Counted from the stretch's first letter, positions 11,424 through 20,331 are shown. The stretch is DNA of 64,000 bases from Franzmannia pantelleriensis (GCF_900102875.1 NZ_FNGH01000001.1:338993-402992), one strand, 5' to 3'. Notes: generated from the sequence alone by a model not told the origin. Numbers and translations: made by a program.

Positions 11424-12926
11424 TCAATCCTCCGTGACCGGCTTGAAACGGCGCAGCTCCAGCAGCCGATAGCCGGTGTAGTTACCCAGCAGCAGGATCA
11501 GCGACATCAGGATCATCTGCACGCCCAGGAAGTTGAAGGTGATGTGGCGCACCCAGGGATTGTTCATCGCCAGGTAAGCGAGTACTGCGGTGAGCAAGCT
11601 GCCACCGCCTTGAATCAGCACCTCCTTGGGGCCTTCCTCCTCCCACAGGATCGACATCCGCTCGATGGTCCAGGAAAGGATGATCATCGGGAAAAAGGTG
11701 ATCGTCAGCCCGGCGTTGAGGCCGAAACGGTAAGAGAGCACCGAGAAGATCGAGATGATGGCGATGACCGTTATGATCACCGCCGACACTCGCGCCACCA
11801 GCAGCAGATTGAGGTGCGACAGGTAGCTGCGGATCACCAGTCCTACCGCCACGATCAGCAGGAAGCCGATCAAGCCGGTCATCAATGTGGTCTGGATGAA
11901 CGCCAGGGCGATCAGTACCGGCATGAAGGTGCCCGAGGTCTTGATCCCGATCAGCACCCTGAGCAACACCACCACCAGCGCGCCGATCGGGATCAGCAGG
12001 ATGGTCTGGAATAGCGCCTGCTCCTCGAGGGGCAAGCTGTGGATCGAGAAATTGATCAGGGTGTCGTTGGCCAGCTGATTGCGCACCGCGGCCGCGGCCG
12101 GCTGGTTATGCTGGATCATCGAGAAGCTGATCCGCGAATTTGTGCCACCCTGTACCTCGAGCACGGCCTGACCGCTGTCTTCCCACATCAGCAGATTGTC
12201 GGGGCGTCCCTGCTCGCCGGTCACCGGATTGAACAGCGACCAGCGATCGTCATCGAAGACCTGAACCCAGCTCGACAGACTCTGGCGGCGCCGCCCATCC
12301 TCGAGCATCAGGCCGCTGACCACGCGGGCATGCACGCCGGCTTCGTTGAGCAGCCGTACTAGCAGCGGGGCGCGGTCGAACTGGTTGAGCAGCAGGCGGG
12401 CGTTTTCCCCCTGGCGATCGTCATTGAAGTCGCGAATCAGTTCACGGGCGAAGGTGAAGGGCGTCGCGGAGCGCTGCCATGCCCGCTCGATGACCTGGCT
12501 GGCGGCGGTATCGAAAGGGCGCTCCCAGACGACCTCCTGAAGCTCGGGACGTCGCGATTGAGGGGGGCGGGCATCTGGTGCTACCAGCAGCTGTACCGAG
12601 TAGTAGAGCTGCTGACTGCCCGCCGCCTCGCGGATCGACCACTCAGCGCGGCGGCCTCGCTCGTCCTCGAGGAAGGAAAGGCCATAGCCCGGGGAGGCGG
12701 TATTCTCGGTCAACACCCGGTAGCCCTTCTGGTGGGAAGGCAGCGCCATGTCGACCATGGCCGGCCCGCCTCGAGCGGTAAAGTTGACCTGGGCTTCGAT
12801 CTCCCAGACCTGACGCTGTTCACCTGGGGTCCAGGGCACCTCGAACTGCACGTGGCGATGCACGCTGAGGGCAATGCCGGCGATCATCAATACGCCGACG
12901 AGTAGATAAAAGGGCAGGCGTGACAT
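11424..12926 (-). CDS. Inactive transglutaminase-like domain fused to 7TM domain
   Basis: The 500-residue membrane protein begins with one anchor helix (about 5-23), followed by a periplasmic region of about 280 residues. The region has the transglutaminase-core look (LVRLLNEAGVHARVVSGLML, then SSWVQVFDDDRWSLFNPVTG). Where active enzymes have a His before the Trp, this has Ser, and no catalytic Cys is obvious, so it is probably inactive. From about residue 310 there are seven hydrophobic segments (for example TILLIPIGALVVVLLRVLIGI). It lies between a retropepsin-like lipoprotein and an ATP-grasp ligase on one strand. A scaffold or receptor role is inference. Confidence 0.85.
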   Translation of the reverse strand: MSRLPFYLLVGVLMIAGIALSVHRHVQFEVPWTPGEQRQVWEIEAQVNFTARGGPAMVDMALPSHQKGYRVLTENTASPGYGLSFLEDERGRRAEWSIREAAGSQQLYYSVQLLVAPDARPPQSRRPELQEVVWERPFDTAASQVIERAWQRSATPFTFARELIRDFNDDRQGENARLLLNQFDRAPLLVRLLNEAGVHARVVSGLMLEDGRRRQSLSSWVQVFDDDRWSLFNPVTGEQGRPDNLLMWEDSGQAVLEVQGGTNSRISFSMIQHNQPAAAAVRNQLANDTLINFSIHSLPLEEQALFQTILLIPIGALVVVLLRVLIGIKTSGTFMPVLIALAFIQTTLMTGLIGFLLIVAVGLVIRSYLSHLNLLLVARVSAVIITVIAIISIFSVLSYRFGLNAGLTITFFPMIILSWTIERMSILWEEEGPKEVLIQGGGSLLTAVLAYLAMNNPWVRHITFNFLGVQMILMSLILLLGNYTGYRLLELRRFKPVTED

Positions 12927-12981
12927 GCAAAATTCCTTGTAAAACGAAGGGGCTTACGGCCCGATCAACGACGACACCGGA

Positions 12982-13854
12982 TCAGGACTCATCGCCGTTG
13001 ACTTCGTTTTCATCGTCGTCCGTGGCTTCATCTTCACTGGCCTCATCCGATGGCCGGCCGCCCGGGAATTCGGGGCGTGGATGAAGGTAGGTCTCGGCGA
13101 CATCGATCATGGCGATATCCATGATGAAGCGACGCCCCAATAATACAGGATAGTTGAGATGGCTACGGTCATTGAGCGTGAACTCGACCTGCTCGCGAAT
13201 CGGGCCCAGCGTCATCAACATTCTCACCACTGGACGGGACTCCTCACCAGCTGCCTGTAGAATACGCACGCGTCTCACTACTGGTGCCTCGATCCACTCG
13301 TCGCGCACCCGGTCGACGACCACGGCGTCATCGCTCAATGCCATCTTGAAGCGCACCCAGGTTTCGCCGTCACGCTCGAAGCGGGTGATATCCGTCGCCG
13401 ACAGCGACGAGGTGTTGGCGCCGGAATCGACCCGCGCCTTGAGATAGGTGCCCACGTCCGGCAGACCGATCCATTCGCTGCGTCCCAGCACTTCCTTGTT
13501 GTCCAGCGGGCTGTCCGCATTTTCGTCACATTGTCCCGGAATGATGACGGGATCATCGGATAGCAGCTCGATATCGCTTTGCAGATGACGTACCAGGCTG
13601 CCGACTTCGCGAACATCGGCGGTGAGTCGGCGAGTATCATCGGCGTGCCGCATCAGCCATTGCTCGTGGGTATCGCAACGCTCCGCCAGCTGCTGTTCCA
13701 GCTGCGCGAGCCGCGACTCGAACTGAGGCTGTGTCAGCGGTGGTTCAGGGGGAGGCTCGGGTTCCCCTTGCAGGAGAGCACATCCGCCAAGGAGTGCCGG
13801 CAAAGCGAGGGCCGTAACAGGCAACGCGCGTCGAATCCGCATCACAATCGACAT
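12982..13854 (-). CDS. Retropepsin-like lipoprotein (RimB/'ATP-dependent zinc protease' family)
   Basis: The 290-residue protein has a lipoprotein signal with lipobox LLGGC (Cys25), a short coiled coil (about 42-95), and a protease-like domain. The domain has YLKARVDSGANTSSL, matching the Asp-Thr/Ser-Gly-Ala active site of retropepsins, and YPVLLGRRFIMDIAMIDV. The C-terminus is very acidic. Databases often call this family ATP-dependent zinc protease; the sequence shows an aspartic-protease motif and no zinc or ATP site. It heads the three-gene envelope set and should be anchored on the periplasmic face. Confidence 0.82.
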   Translation of the reverse strand: MSIVMRIRRALPVTALALPALLGGCALLQGEPEPPPEPPLTQPQFESRLAQLEQQLAERCDTHEQWLMRHADDTRRLTADVREVGSLVRHLQSDIELLSDDPVIIPGQCDENADSPLDNKEVLGRSEWIGLPDVGTYLKARVDSGANTSSLSATDITRFERDGETWVRFKMALSDDAVVVDRVRDEWIEAPVVRRVRILQAAGEESRPVVRMLMTLGPIREQVEFTLNDRSHLNYPVLLGRRFIMDIAMIDVAETYLHPRPEFPGGRPSDEASEDEATDDDENEVNGDES

Positions 13855-13959
13855 GGGATAGGGAGAATCCTTGTAACTGGTCGCCCGATGATAAGGAGTG
13901 TGGCGGAGGGCTGTCCAATGGGTTTGCAGGCTTTATCTCGTCGCACAGACACAATTTAA

Positions 13960-13975
13960 CATAATATATATTATG
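13960..13975. promoter_or_regulatory. Perfect 16-bp AT-rich palindrome in a divergent promoter gap
   Basis: CATAATATATATTATG reads the same on both strands, 78 bases upstream of the DUF3833 start and about 106 bases upstream of the retropepsin gene. It can supply -10-like hexamers in either direction. The outer CATAAT/ATTATG arms recur in the 17-bp palindrome upstream of ectA at 17282. Confidence 0.4.
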
Positions 13976-14052
13976 CGAACCCAAGGATGAATGCCTCTAA
14001 CCGGCGAACCCCATGGGCAACTCGGCGGTCACAGCGATACAAATCTCATGCA

Positions 14053-14613
14053 ATGGACCGTCAGATGTATAAAAAAATTGCACTGTGGCGACGCCACTTC
14101 CTCCTGCTATGGGTGACGCTGGCACTGACCGGTTGTGCCGGCGTCGACGTGGCAGACTACGCCGACACCGAGCCACGTCTCGACATCGCCGACTACTTCG
14201 AGGGCCAAACGCGCGCCTGGGGCATGGTTCAGGACTTTCGTGGCGAGGTTCAACGGCGCTTCACCGTGGACATTGACGGCCGCTACGATGGCCGAACGCT
14301 GGTGCTCGACGAGCACTTCGTGTTCGACGACGGCGAAACCGATCGTCGCGTCTGGACCTTCGAACGAATCGATGACAACCGCTGGCGCGGTAGCGCCAAC
14401 GACGTCGAAGGCTCAGTGGATGCCGAACAGCGCGGCCACGCCTTCAACATGCGCTACCCGCTGGAGATCGAGGTCAGCGGTCGCGACATCACGTTCCAGA
14501 TGGATGACTGGATGTACCTGCAGCCCGACGGCCGTTTGATCAACCGCACTGCGATGCGCAAGTTCGGTATCACCCTCGGCGAGATCACCATCGTCTTCGA
14601 CCAACAGCCCTGA
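14053..14613 (+). CDS. DUF3833 family lipoprotein
   Basis: The product is about 186 residues with a basic N-terminus, a hydrophobic stretch (HFLLLWVTLALTGC) and a lipobox Cys. A lipocalin-like beta-rich domain follows, containing DYFEGQTRAWGMVQDFRGEVQRRF and ending GEITIVFDQQP. The family is a widespread, uncharacterised gammaproteobacterial envelope protein. Possible starts are 13987, 14053 and 14065. None has a strong ribosome site, and 14053 or 14065 gives a normal-length signal peptide. It is convergent with ectC. Confidence 0.78.
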   Translation: MDRQMYKKIALWRRHFLLLWVTLALTGCAGVDVADYADTEPRLDIADYFEGQTRAWGMVQDFRGEVQRRFTVDIDGRYDGRTLVLDEHFVFDDGETDRRVWTFERIDDNRWRGSANDVEGSVDAEQRGHAFNMRYPLEIEVSGRDITFQMDDWMYLQPDGRLINRTAMRKFGITLGEITIVFDQQP

Positions 14614-14628
14614 GCGGGCCCCATACAC

Positions 14629-14665
14629 CGACGCCTCGCCAGGCGCTGAGCCTGACGAGGCGTCG
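14629..14665. terminator. Long hairpin between DUF3833 gene and ectC
   Basis: The perfect outer arms CGACGCCTCG/CGAGGCGTCG and inner CAGGC/GCCTG make a 37-base stem-loop between two convergent genes. No T tract follows on either strand, so it is probably a bidirectional terminator of the T-poor, GC-rich kind. Confidence 0.6.
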
Positions 14666-14683
14666 ATACGCCCTGGCGCTGAC

Positions 14684-15076
14684 TCAGTCCTCGGCCGGCG
14701 CGTAGGAGCCATCCTCGCGGTGCACTTCGGTACCGGTGATCGGGGGGGTAAACACACAGGCCAGGTGCATGGTCTTGCTGGCACGCAGCAGGTGTTCGTC
14801 GTGCTGATCGAGAATGTAGATGTCGCCCGGCTTGATCGGCCAGATCTTGCCATCGGCCAGGGTCTCGACTTCCCCTTCCCCTTCCATGCAGAACACCGCT
14901 TCATAGTGGTGCTTGTAATGGATATGGGTCTCGGTGCCTTCGTAAATACGCGTGATATGGAAGGAGAAGCCTCCGTTATCGCTGGCCAGCAGCAGGCGTG
15001 TGCTGTCCCAGTTGCCATTCTCGGCCTTGACCAGACGCTCTGACTGGCGCGCTTCTTCGAGGTTGCGAACGATCAT
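14684..15076 (-). CDS. ectC: Ectoine synthase EctC
   Basis: EctC cyclises N-gamma-acetyl-diaminobutyrate to the compatible solute ectoine. The 130-residue cupin starts [10 protein letters not shown], as in Halomonas elongata. Glu59, Tyr87 and His95 ([17 protein letters not shown]) match the metal ligands reported for characterised EctC enzymes with an offset of 2. The start at 15076 has AGGAG about 10 bases upstream; a longer open frame exists but is not conserved. The C-terminus stops at YAPAED, a few residues shorter than in H. elongata. It follows ectB after a 170-base gap with a strong hairpin, so its expression may differ from ectAB. Confidence 0.97.
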   Translation of the reverse strand: MIVRNLEEARQSERLVKAENGNWDSTRLLLASDNGGFSFHITRIYEGTETHIHYKHHYEAVFCMEGEGEVETLADGKIWPIKPGDIYILDQHDEHLLRASKTMHLACVFTPPITGTEVHREDGSYAPAED

Positions 15077-15138
15077 GTGTGTGATCTCCTGAATGCTATG
15101 AATCGCGGGTGCCGTGACGACAGGCGCGTAACGTGACA

Positions 15139-15160
15139 ACGGCCCGCCGCAGCGGGCCGT
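15139..15160 (-). other. Hairpin in the ectB-ectC gap
   Basis: The perfect 9-base arms ACGGCCCGC/GCGGGCCGT flank a 4-base loop, 63 bases upstream of ectC. It may be an internal terminator/attenuator or protect the ectAB mRNA 3' end. No clear sigma-54 site was found for ectC, although one is described upstream of ectC in H. elongata. Confidence 0.5.
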
Positions 15161-15246
15161 GGATGTTCAGGGTACCAGGCATCCCTGCCCCCTGCTCTGT
15201 GTGCTACCAAGCGCGTCCATGGAAGCATGCTTGATAGCATAGCGCG

Positions 15247-16530
<1,284 letters not shown>

Positions 16531-16612
16531 TCAAGGGTCCGGCGTGAGGCTACACGCAGGCAAAGGGGTATCATGCGGCCGCCATTCAGCAGCCGCACGA
16601 GAGGGGTTCGGT

Positions 16613-17191
16613 TCAGATACGATCTGGCTGGAAGGGGCCGATGCGCACGAGGTTTTCCGGGTCGTGCTCACCGCCGAGCTGATCGGTGGAGAAGTACTCG
16701 CGACTGTTCAGCGGTGCCTGCCAGCGGTCGGCAAGGCGCTTGAACAGTCCCCAGGAGGCGTCGTTATCCGGGGTGATGGTGGTCTCGAGATGGTGCACCT
16801 CGGCCAGCTCCGGGCGGCCCATGACCGCTTCGACCAGACGCCTTGCAAGGCCGGTACCACGAGCCTTTTCACCGACAGCGACTTGCCACAGAAAGTAGGT
16901 GTCGGGGGCGTTGCTCTTTACGTAGCCGGAGACGAACCCGACGATCTCCCCTTCCTCGTTGGTTGCCACGGCGCAGCTGTCACGAAACTGGGTGGCCAGC
17001 AGCAGGTAGGCGTAGGCGGAGTTGACGTCGAGCGGTGGGCAGGCCTTGACCAGTTCGTAGATGCCCCACCCATCGTCTGGATTGGGCTTGCGAATGAACA
17101 GTGGAGAAGACGATTTACCCACCACGGCATCGGCAACGGTGGGCCGGGCGAGGTCAGCAGAGGTCGTAAACGGCTGTGCGGATACGTTCAT
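16613..17191 (-). CDS. ectA: Diaminobutyrate acetyltransferase EctA
   Basis: EctA acetylates L-2,4-diaminobutyrate at the gamma-amino group using acetyl-CoA. The 192-residue GNAT protein starts MNVSAQPFT and contains the acetyl-CoA loop VGEKARGTGLARRLVEAV and the highly conserved TPDNDASWGLFKRLADRW. It is nearly superimposable on H. elongata EctA, which is also 192 residues. A second ATG one codon upstream (17194) is possible. A well-spaced sigma-70 promoter candidate and a perfect palindrome lie upstream. No ectD, ectR or ask_ect gene accompanies the cluster. Confidence 0.97.
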   Translation of the reverse strand: MNVSAQPFTTSADLARPTVADAVVGKSSSPLFIRKPNPDDGWGIYELVKACPPLDVNSAYAYLLLATQFRDSCAVATNEEGEIVGFVSGYVKSNAPDTYFLWQVAVGEKARGTGLARRLVEAVMGRPELAEVHHLETTITPDNDASWGLFKRLADRWQAPLNSREYFSTDQLGGEHDPENLVRIGPFQPDRI

Positions 17192-17224
17192 CATTATACT
17201 TCGCAGTTGGCGAATTTGCCCCAC

Positions 17225-17253
17225 ATGATAACAAGCACTTATGGATAAATCAA
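17225..17253 (-). promoter_or_regulatory. Sigma-70-type promoter candidate for ectA
   Basis: On the minus strand TTGATT (17248-17253) and TATCAT (17225-17230) are separated by exactly 17 bases, with the -10 about 34 bases upstream of the ectA ATG. H. elongata has a sigma-70 promoter in the same place. Confidence 0.6.
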
Positions 17254-17281
17254 AGAGGCTCTTATCGTGTGACGCAAAATC

Positions 17282-17298
17282 CATAATCCTGGATTATG
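17282..17298. promoter_or_regulatory. 17-bp palindrome upstream of the ectA promoter
   Basis: CATAATCC and GGATTATG are perfect arms around a single T. The site is centred about 40 bases upstream of the -35 hexamer, a position used by activators. No regulator is encoded nearby. Confidence 0.45.
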
Positions 17299-17396
17299 TC
17301 CATGCTGCCAGCCAGCATGCGCTGGCCCAGCGCGAACCCCGTCTACTCAGTTTAGCCTAGTCTGCGCGAGCCTGAGTGGATCGGGATCACACAACG

Positions 17397-17425
17397 CAAG
17401 AGGCCGCCCCGAAGGCGGCCTCTTG
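17397..17425 (-). terminator. Terminator of gor
   Basis: The perfect 12-base arms CAAGAGGCCGCC/GGCGGCCTCTTG around a 5-base loop start 17 bases after the gor stop. On the minus strand the loop reads TTCGG, a very stable tetraloop-type sequence. The tail is only weakly T-rich. Confidence 0.7.
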
Positions 17426-17442
17426 GCTGGCGAATACGGGAT

Positions 17443-18804
17443 TCAGCGGCGCGTCACGCTGCGCATGGTCACGAACTCCTCGGCGCCGGTGGGGTGGATG
17501 CCTACCGTGGCGTCGAAGTCCGACTTGCTCAGACCGGCACGCACTGCGATGGCGATGCCCTGGATCACCTCACCGGCCTCTTCACCGACCATGTGTGCCC
17601 CTACCACCCTGTCGCTGGCGTCGTCGACGATCAGCTTCATCAGACAGCGCTCGTCGCTGCCTGACAAGGTATGCTTCATGGGCCGGAAGTCGGCGCTGTA
17701 GACACGTATCTCAGCGTACTGCTCACGCGCCTCCTCCTCGGACAGCCCCACGGTACCGATATTGGGGTGACAGAACACGGCGGTGGCGATGTTGTGGTAG
17801 TCGAGGGGACGCGGCGGCGCATCGCTGAAGTGGTGCTGCACCATGTGCATGGCCTCGGCCAGCGCCACCGGGGTCAGCTCCGGTCCGCCGGTCACGTCCC
17901 CCAGTGCCAGGATCGACGGCACCGAGGTTTCATAGCGGTCATTGACCTTGAGCGTGCCGTCGTCATTAAGGGCGATATCCAACCGGTCGAGCCCAAGGCC
18001 CTGCAGGTGCGGCTTGCGGCCGGTCGCGGCGAGTACTGCATCGACCTCGAGTGTCTCGCCGCTGGTCAGGGTGACACGGTATGCATCATGCGTCGGCTCG
18101 ATGCACTCGATATTGGTCTCGAAGTGCAGCTTGACGCCCTTCTTGGCCATTTCGTCGCGGGTGAACTCGCGCACTTCACGGTCGAAGCCGCGCAGGAACA
18201 GCTCGCCGCGATACACTAGGTGCGTTTCGCTGCCCAGGCCGTTGAAGATGCTGGCAAATTCCACCGCGATGTAGCCGCCGCCGAGAACCAGGAAACGCTC
18301 GGGGAAGGTGTCGAGATCGAAGACTCGGTTGGAATCGATGACGTGCTCATTGCCGGGAAAGTCCGGTACCCAGGGCCAGCCACCGACCGCGACCAGAATC
18401 TTCTCGGCGCTGACGGTGTCGCCGCCGACCTCGACGTGATGGTCGTCGAGGACCTTGGCGCGGGCATTGATCAGGGTCACATTGGCCCCCTCGAGCAGCC
18501 GCCCATAGATGCCGTTGAGGCGCTTGATCTCGCTGATCTTGTTGTCGCGCAGCGTGGCCCAATCGAAGCGCGGCGCCTCGGGCAGCGTCCAGCCAAAACC
18601 GGCGCTGTCGTCGAAGGCGTCGTGAAAGTGGGCGGCGTAGGAGTAGAGCTTCTTGGGCACGCAGCCGACATTGACGCAGGTGCCACCCAAATAGCGGTCT
18701 TCGGCTACCGCGACACGGGCACCGGTGGCCGCCGCAGTGCGCGCGGCACGCACGCCACCGGATCCGGCACCGATGACGAAAAGATCGTAGTCGTACTGAG
18801 ACAC
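17443..18804 (-). CDS. gor: Glutathione-disulfide reductase
   Basis: Gor reduces glutathione disulfide with NADPH. The 453-residue flavoprotein has the FAD loop VIGAGSGGVRAAR, the redox disulfide GGTCVNVGCVPKK, the second nucleotide loop VLGGGYIAVEFASIF and the C-terminal HPTGAEEFV with the catalytic His and Glu from the partner subunit. I chose the GTG at 18804 (protein MSQYDYDLF), which has AGGAG about 9 bases upstream. The ORF extends to an ATG 126 bases earlier, but that extra part is not family-like. It is divergent from the can region. Confidence 0.94.
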   Translation of the reverse strand: MSQYDYDLFVIGAGSGGVRAARTAAATGARVAVAEDRYLGGTCVNVGCVPKKLYSYAAHFHDAFDDSAGFGWTLPEAPRFDWATLRDNKISEIKRLNGIYGRLLEGANVTLINARAKVLDDHHVEVGGDTVSAEKILVAVGGWPWVPDFPGNEHVIDSNRVFDLDTFPERFLVLGGGYIAVEFASIFNGLGSETHLVYRGELFLRGFDREVREFTRDEMAKKGVKLHFETNIECIEPTHDAYRVTLTSGETLEVDAVLAATGRKPHLQGLGLDRLDIALNDDGTLKVNDRYETSVPSILALGDVTGGPELTPVALAEAMHMVQHHFSDAPPRPLDYHNIATAVFCHPNIGTVGLSEEEAREQYAEIRVYSADFRPMKHTLSGSDERCLMKLIVDDASDRVVGAHMVGEEAGEVIQGIAIAVRAGLSKSDFDATVGIHPTGAEEFVTMRSVTRR

Positions 18805-18888
18805 AGATATCTCCTGAAAGACGCTAAAGCATTGAAACGATGCACGGATGATACCAGTCATCGCGCAGCGCCGGGAGTGGCGATGACG

Positions 18889-18917
18889 TTGATCGGCTGT
18901 CAGACTCACGGTAAAAG
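18889..18917 (+). promoter_or_regulatory. Weak sigma-70-like promoter candidate reading into element A and can
   Basis: TTGATC (18889-18894) and TAAAAG (18912-18917) are 17 bases apart in the gor/can gap. This would have been the can promoter before the insertion. In the present arrangement it would transcribe the omega RNA, the iscB remnant and can as one unit. Each hexamer matches the consensus at only 4 of 6 positions. Confidence 0.3.
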
Positions 18918-18954
18918 AAGCGCCACCCATGTCACCGCCACAGGTTTGCCGTCG

Positions 18955-19240
18955 TCAACTACCTCTCCCTGAAGAGAGAGGCTTGTGAACACAAGCCCGG
19001 TTGACCAGGGAAAGCGGTAGCCAACCCGCTACGTTTGCAACAGGTCGCCAAGACCCACGCCACCGTGCTTCCTCAGCGGTGGGCTCTGGAAGGTCAGAAT
19101 CATGCTGGCGAAAGGTAAAGCGCCGAAGGCTCTGATCGCTACGGCAACGTAGGAGCCGGTTGCAGACATTCCCGAGGGGAGACGGGCCGATAGGCCCGCG
19201 ACACCAGGCCCGTAAGGGCAACGACACGGAGGAAATCGTC
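18955..19240 (+). ncRNA. IscB omega RNA (HEARO-type RNA)
   Basis: The 286 bases upstream of the iscB remnant are not coding and are full of hairpins: CCTCTC/GAGAGG (18962-18981), GGCTTGTG/CACAAGCC with an AA loop (18980-18997), CCACCG/CGGTGG near 19060-19080, CTACG-GCAA-CGTAG with a GNRA tetraloop (19139-19152), and CGGGCC-GATA-GGCCCG (19183-19198). This place and architecture are those of the HNH-endonuclease-associated (HEARO/omega) RNAs that guide IscB nicking or cleavage. By that model the guide would be the flank just left of 18955. All stems look unbroken, so the RNA seems better preserved than its protein. Confidence 0.82.
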
Positions 19241-19597
19241 ATGGCGGTTTTCACGCTCGACAAACACAAACGGCCCCTGATGCCGTGCAGCGAGAAGCGC
19301 GCCCGGCTCAACAAGTACGGTTTTCCGCGTGGCTACCTGATGCGACAGAAACAGATCCGTGGCTTCCAGACCGGCGATAGGGTCAAGGCCATCGTGCCGA
19401 GCGGCAAGAAAGCCGGCGTGCATGTGGGCCGAGTTGCCATCCGCAAGACCGGGAGCTTCAACATCCAGACCGAACAGGGTGGCGTTCAGGGCATTGCCTG
19501 GCGTCACTGCGCCCTGCTGCAACGTGGCGATGGCTACGACTATCACCAGACACCCACCCGTAACGACAAAGGAGGAGCGGGACGGGCGGTAGCGTGA
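19241..19597 (+). pseudogene. iscB: iscB remnant: in-frame fusion of RRXRR/PLMP N-terminus to IscB C-terminus, RuvC and HNH missing
   Basis: The 118-codon frame starts MAVFTLDKHKRPLMPCSEKRARL, the hallmark N-terminus (RRXRR/PLMP region) of IscB RNA-guided nucleases. At residue 24 it passes straight to NKYGFPRGYLMRQK and GFQTGDRVKAIVPSGKKAGVHVGRV...GSFNIQT...GIAWRHCALLQR, the conserved IscB C-terminus. Full-length IscB is about 400-500 residues, so RuvC I-III, the bridge helix and HNH are all gone. The join keeps frame, the ribosome site GGAGG (19228-19232) is intact and there are no internal stops, so a small protein could be made. It cannot cut DNA. Whether it is a decayed remnant or a retained RNA/DNA-binding protein is open. 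Confidence 0.85.
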
Positions 19598-19602
19598 GCC
19601 AT

Positions 19603-19669
19603 GTCGCCCTGCGGGCGACGCGCTATCCCTCCCGGCACTAGAAGTACCGGGTATCCCGCGCATAATCTG
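19603..19669. repeat. Distal terminal structure of element A (two hairpins, shared with element B)
   Basis: Hairpin 1 is GTCGCCC-TGC-GGGCGAC (19603-19619). Hairpin 2 is CCCGGCACT-AGA-AGTACCGGG (19631-19651). It ends CGCGCATAATCTG next to the can ATGA. The same arrangement is at 21581-21647. Confidence 0.85.
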
Positions 19670-20320
19670 ATGAAGAAACGCATGCAATCGCTGCTCGAGC
19701 GCAACCGCGAATGGGCCGAGAAAATGCGCGAGCAGGATCCGGAGTTTTTCTCACGCCTGTCTGAACAGCAGAACCCTGACTATTTATGGATCGGCTGCTC
19801 CGACAGCCGCGTACCGGCCAATCAGATCGTCGCCCTGCCCCCCGGCGAAGTGTTCGTACACCGCAATGTTGCCAACCTGTTGCATAACAACGACATGAAC
19901 GCCCTGTCGGTGGTGCAGTACGCCGTCGATGTCCTCAAGGTCGAGCACATCATGGTGGTCGGCCACTACGGCTGTGGCGGGGTTCGCGCCGCCGTGCAGG
20001 GGGGCGAAAACGGTATCGTCGATTTCTGGCTGCACTCGGTGCGTGATCTCTACAGCCGTCATCGTCAGAGCCTCGCCGAGTTGAGCCTCGACGAACAGGT
20101 CGACCGCATGTGCGAGCTCAACGTCAAAGCCCAGGTGGATAACCTCTCGCGCAACAAGATCATCCAGCGCGCCTGGCAGCGCGGCCAACCGCTCGCCTTG
20201 CATGGCTGGGTCTATGGGCTGGGCGACGGCCGGGTGTCCGATCTCGACTGCACGGTCGAGGGGCTCGACCAGGTACCTCAGCTGTACCGGGTGGACCGCC
20301 TCGACCCCATCGATCCGTGA
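19670..20320 (+). CDS. can: Beta-class carbonic anhydrase
   Basis: The enzyme interconverts CO2 and bicarbonate to feed carboxylases. The 216-residue product has the zinc ligands Cys in IGCSDSRVPANQI, and His and Cys in VVGHYGCGGV, with the Asp-Arg dyad of CSDSR, typical of E. coli Can. The natural start is probably the ATG at 19670 (MKKRMQSLL), but element A ends exactly there and no Shine-Dalgarno sequence remains. An in-frame ATG at 19601, 4 bases after the iscB-remnant stop, would add 23 element-encoded residues. Expression is therefore likely altered. It ends 11 bases before element B. Confidence 0.95.
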   Translation: MKKRMQSLLERNREWAEKMREQDPEFFSRLSEQQNPDYLWIGCSDSRVPANQIVALPPGEVFVHRNVANLLHNNDMNALSVVQYAVDVLKVEHIMVVGHYGCGGVRAAVQGGENGIVDFWLHSVRDLYSRHRQSLAELSLDEQVDRMCELNVKAQVDNLSRNKIIQRAWQRGQPLALHGWVYGLGDGRVSDLDCTVEGLDQVPQLYRVDRLDPIDP

Positions 20321-20331
20321 GCAGCTAGACA

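Larger units (their letters stand above)
18955..19669 (+). mobile_element. Element A: IscB-type IS200/IS605-family element, non-autonomous and internally deleted
   Basis: The element holds an omega-RNA locus, a shortened iscB and terminal hairpins. The left end (TCAACT then CCTC...GAGG) resembles the left end of element B (TTGACT, 20332). The right 70 bases, up to the can ATG, are almost identical to those of element B. The ends were set by this comparison. There is no tnpA, so movement would need a Y1 transposase supplied elsewhere. It lies directly against the ATGA start of can. Confidence 0.85.
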
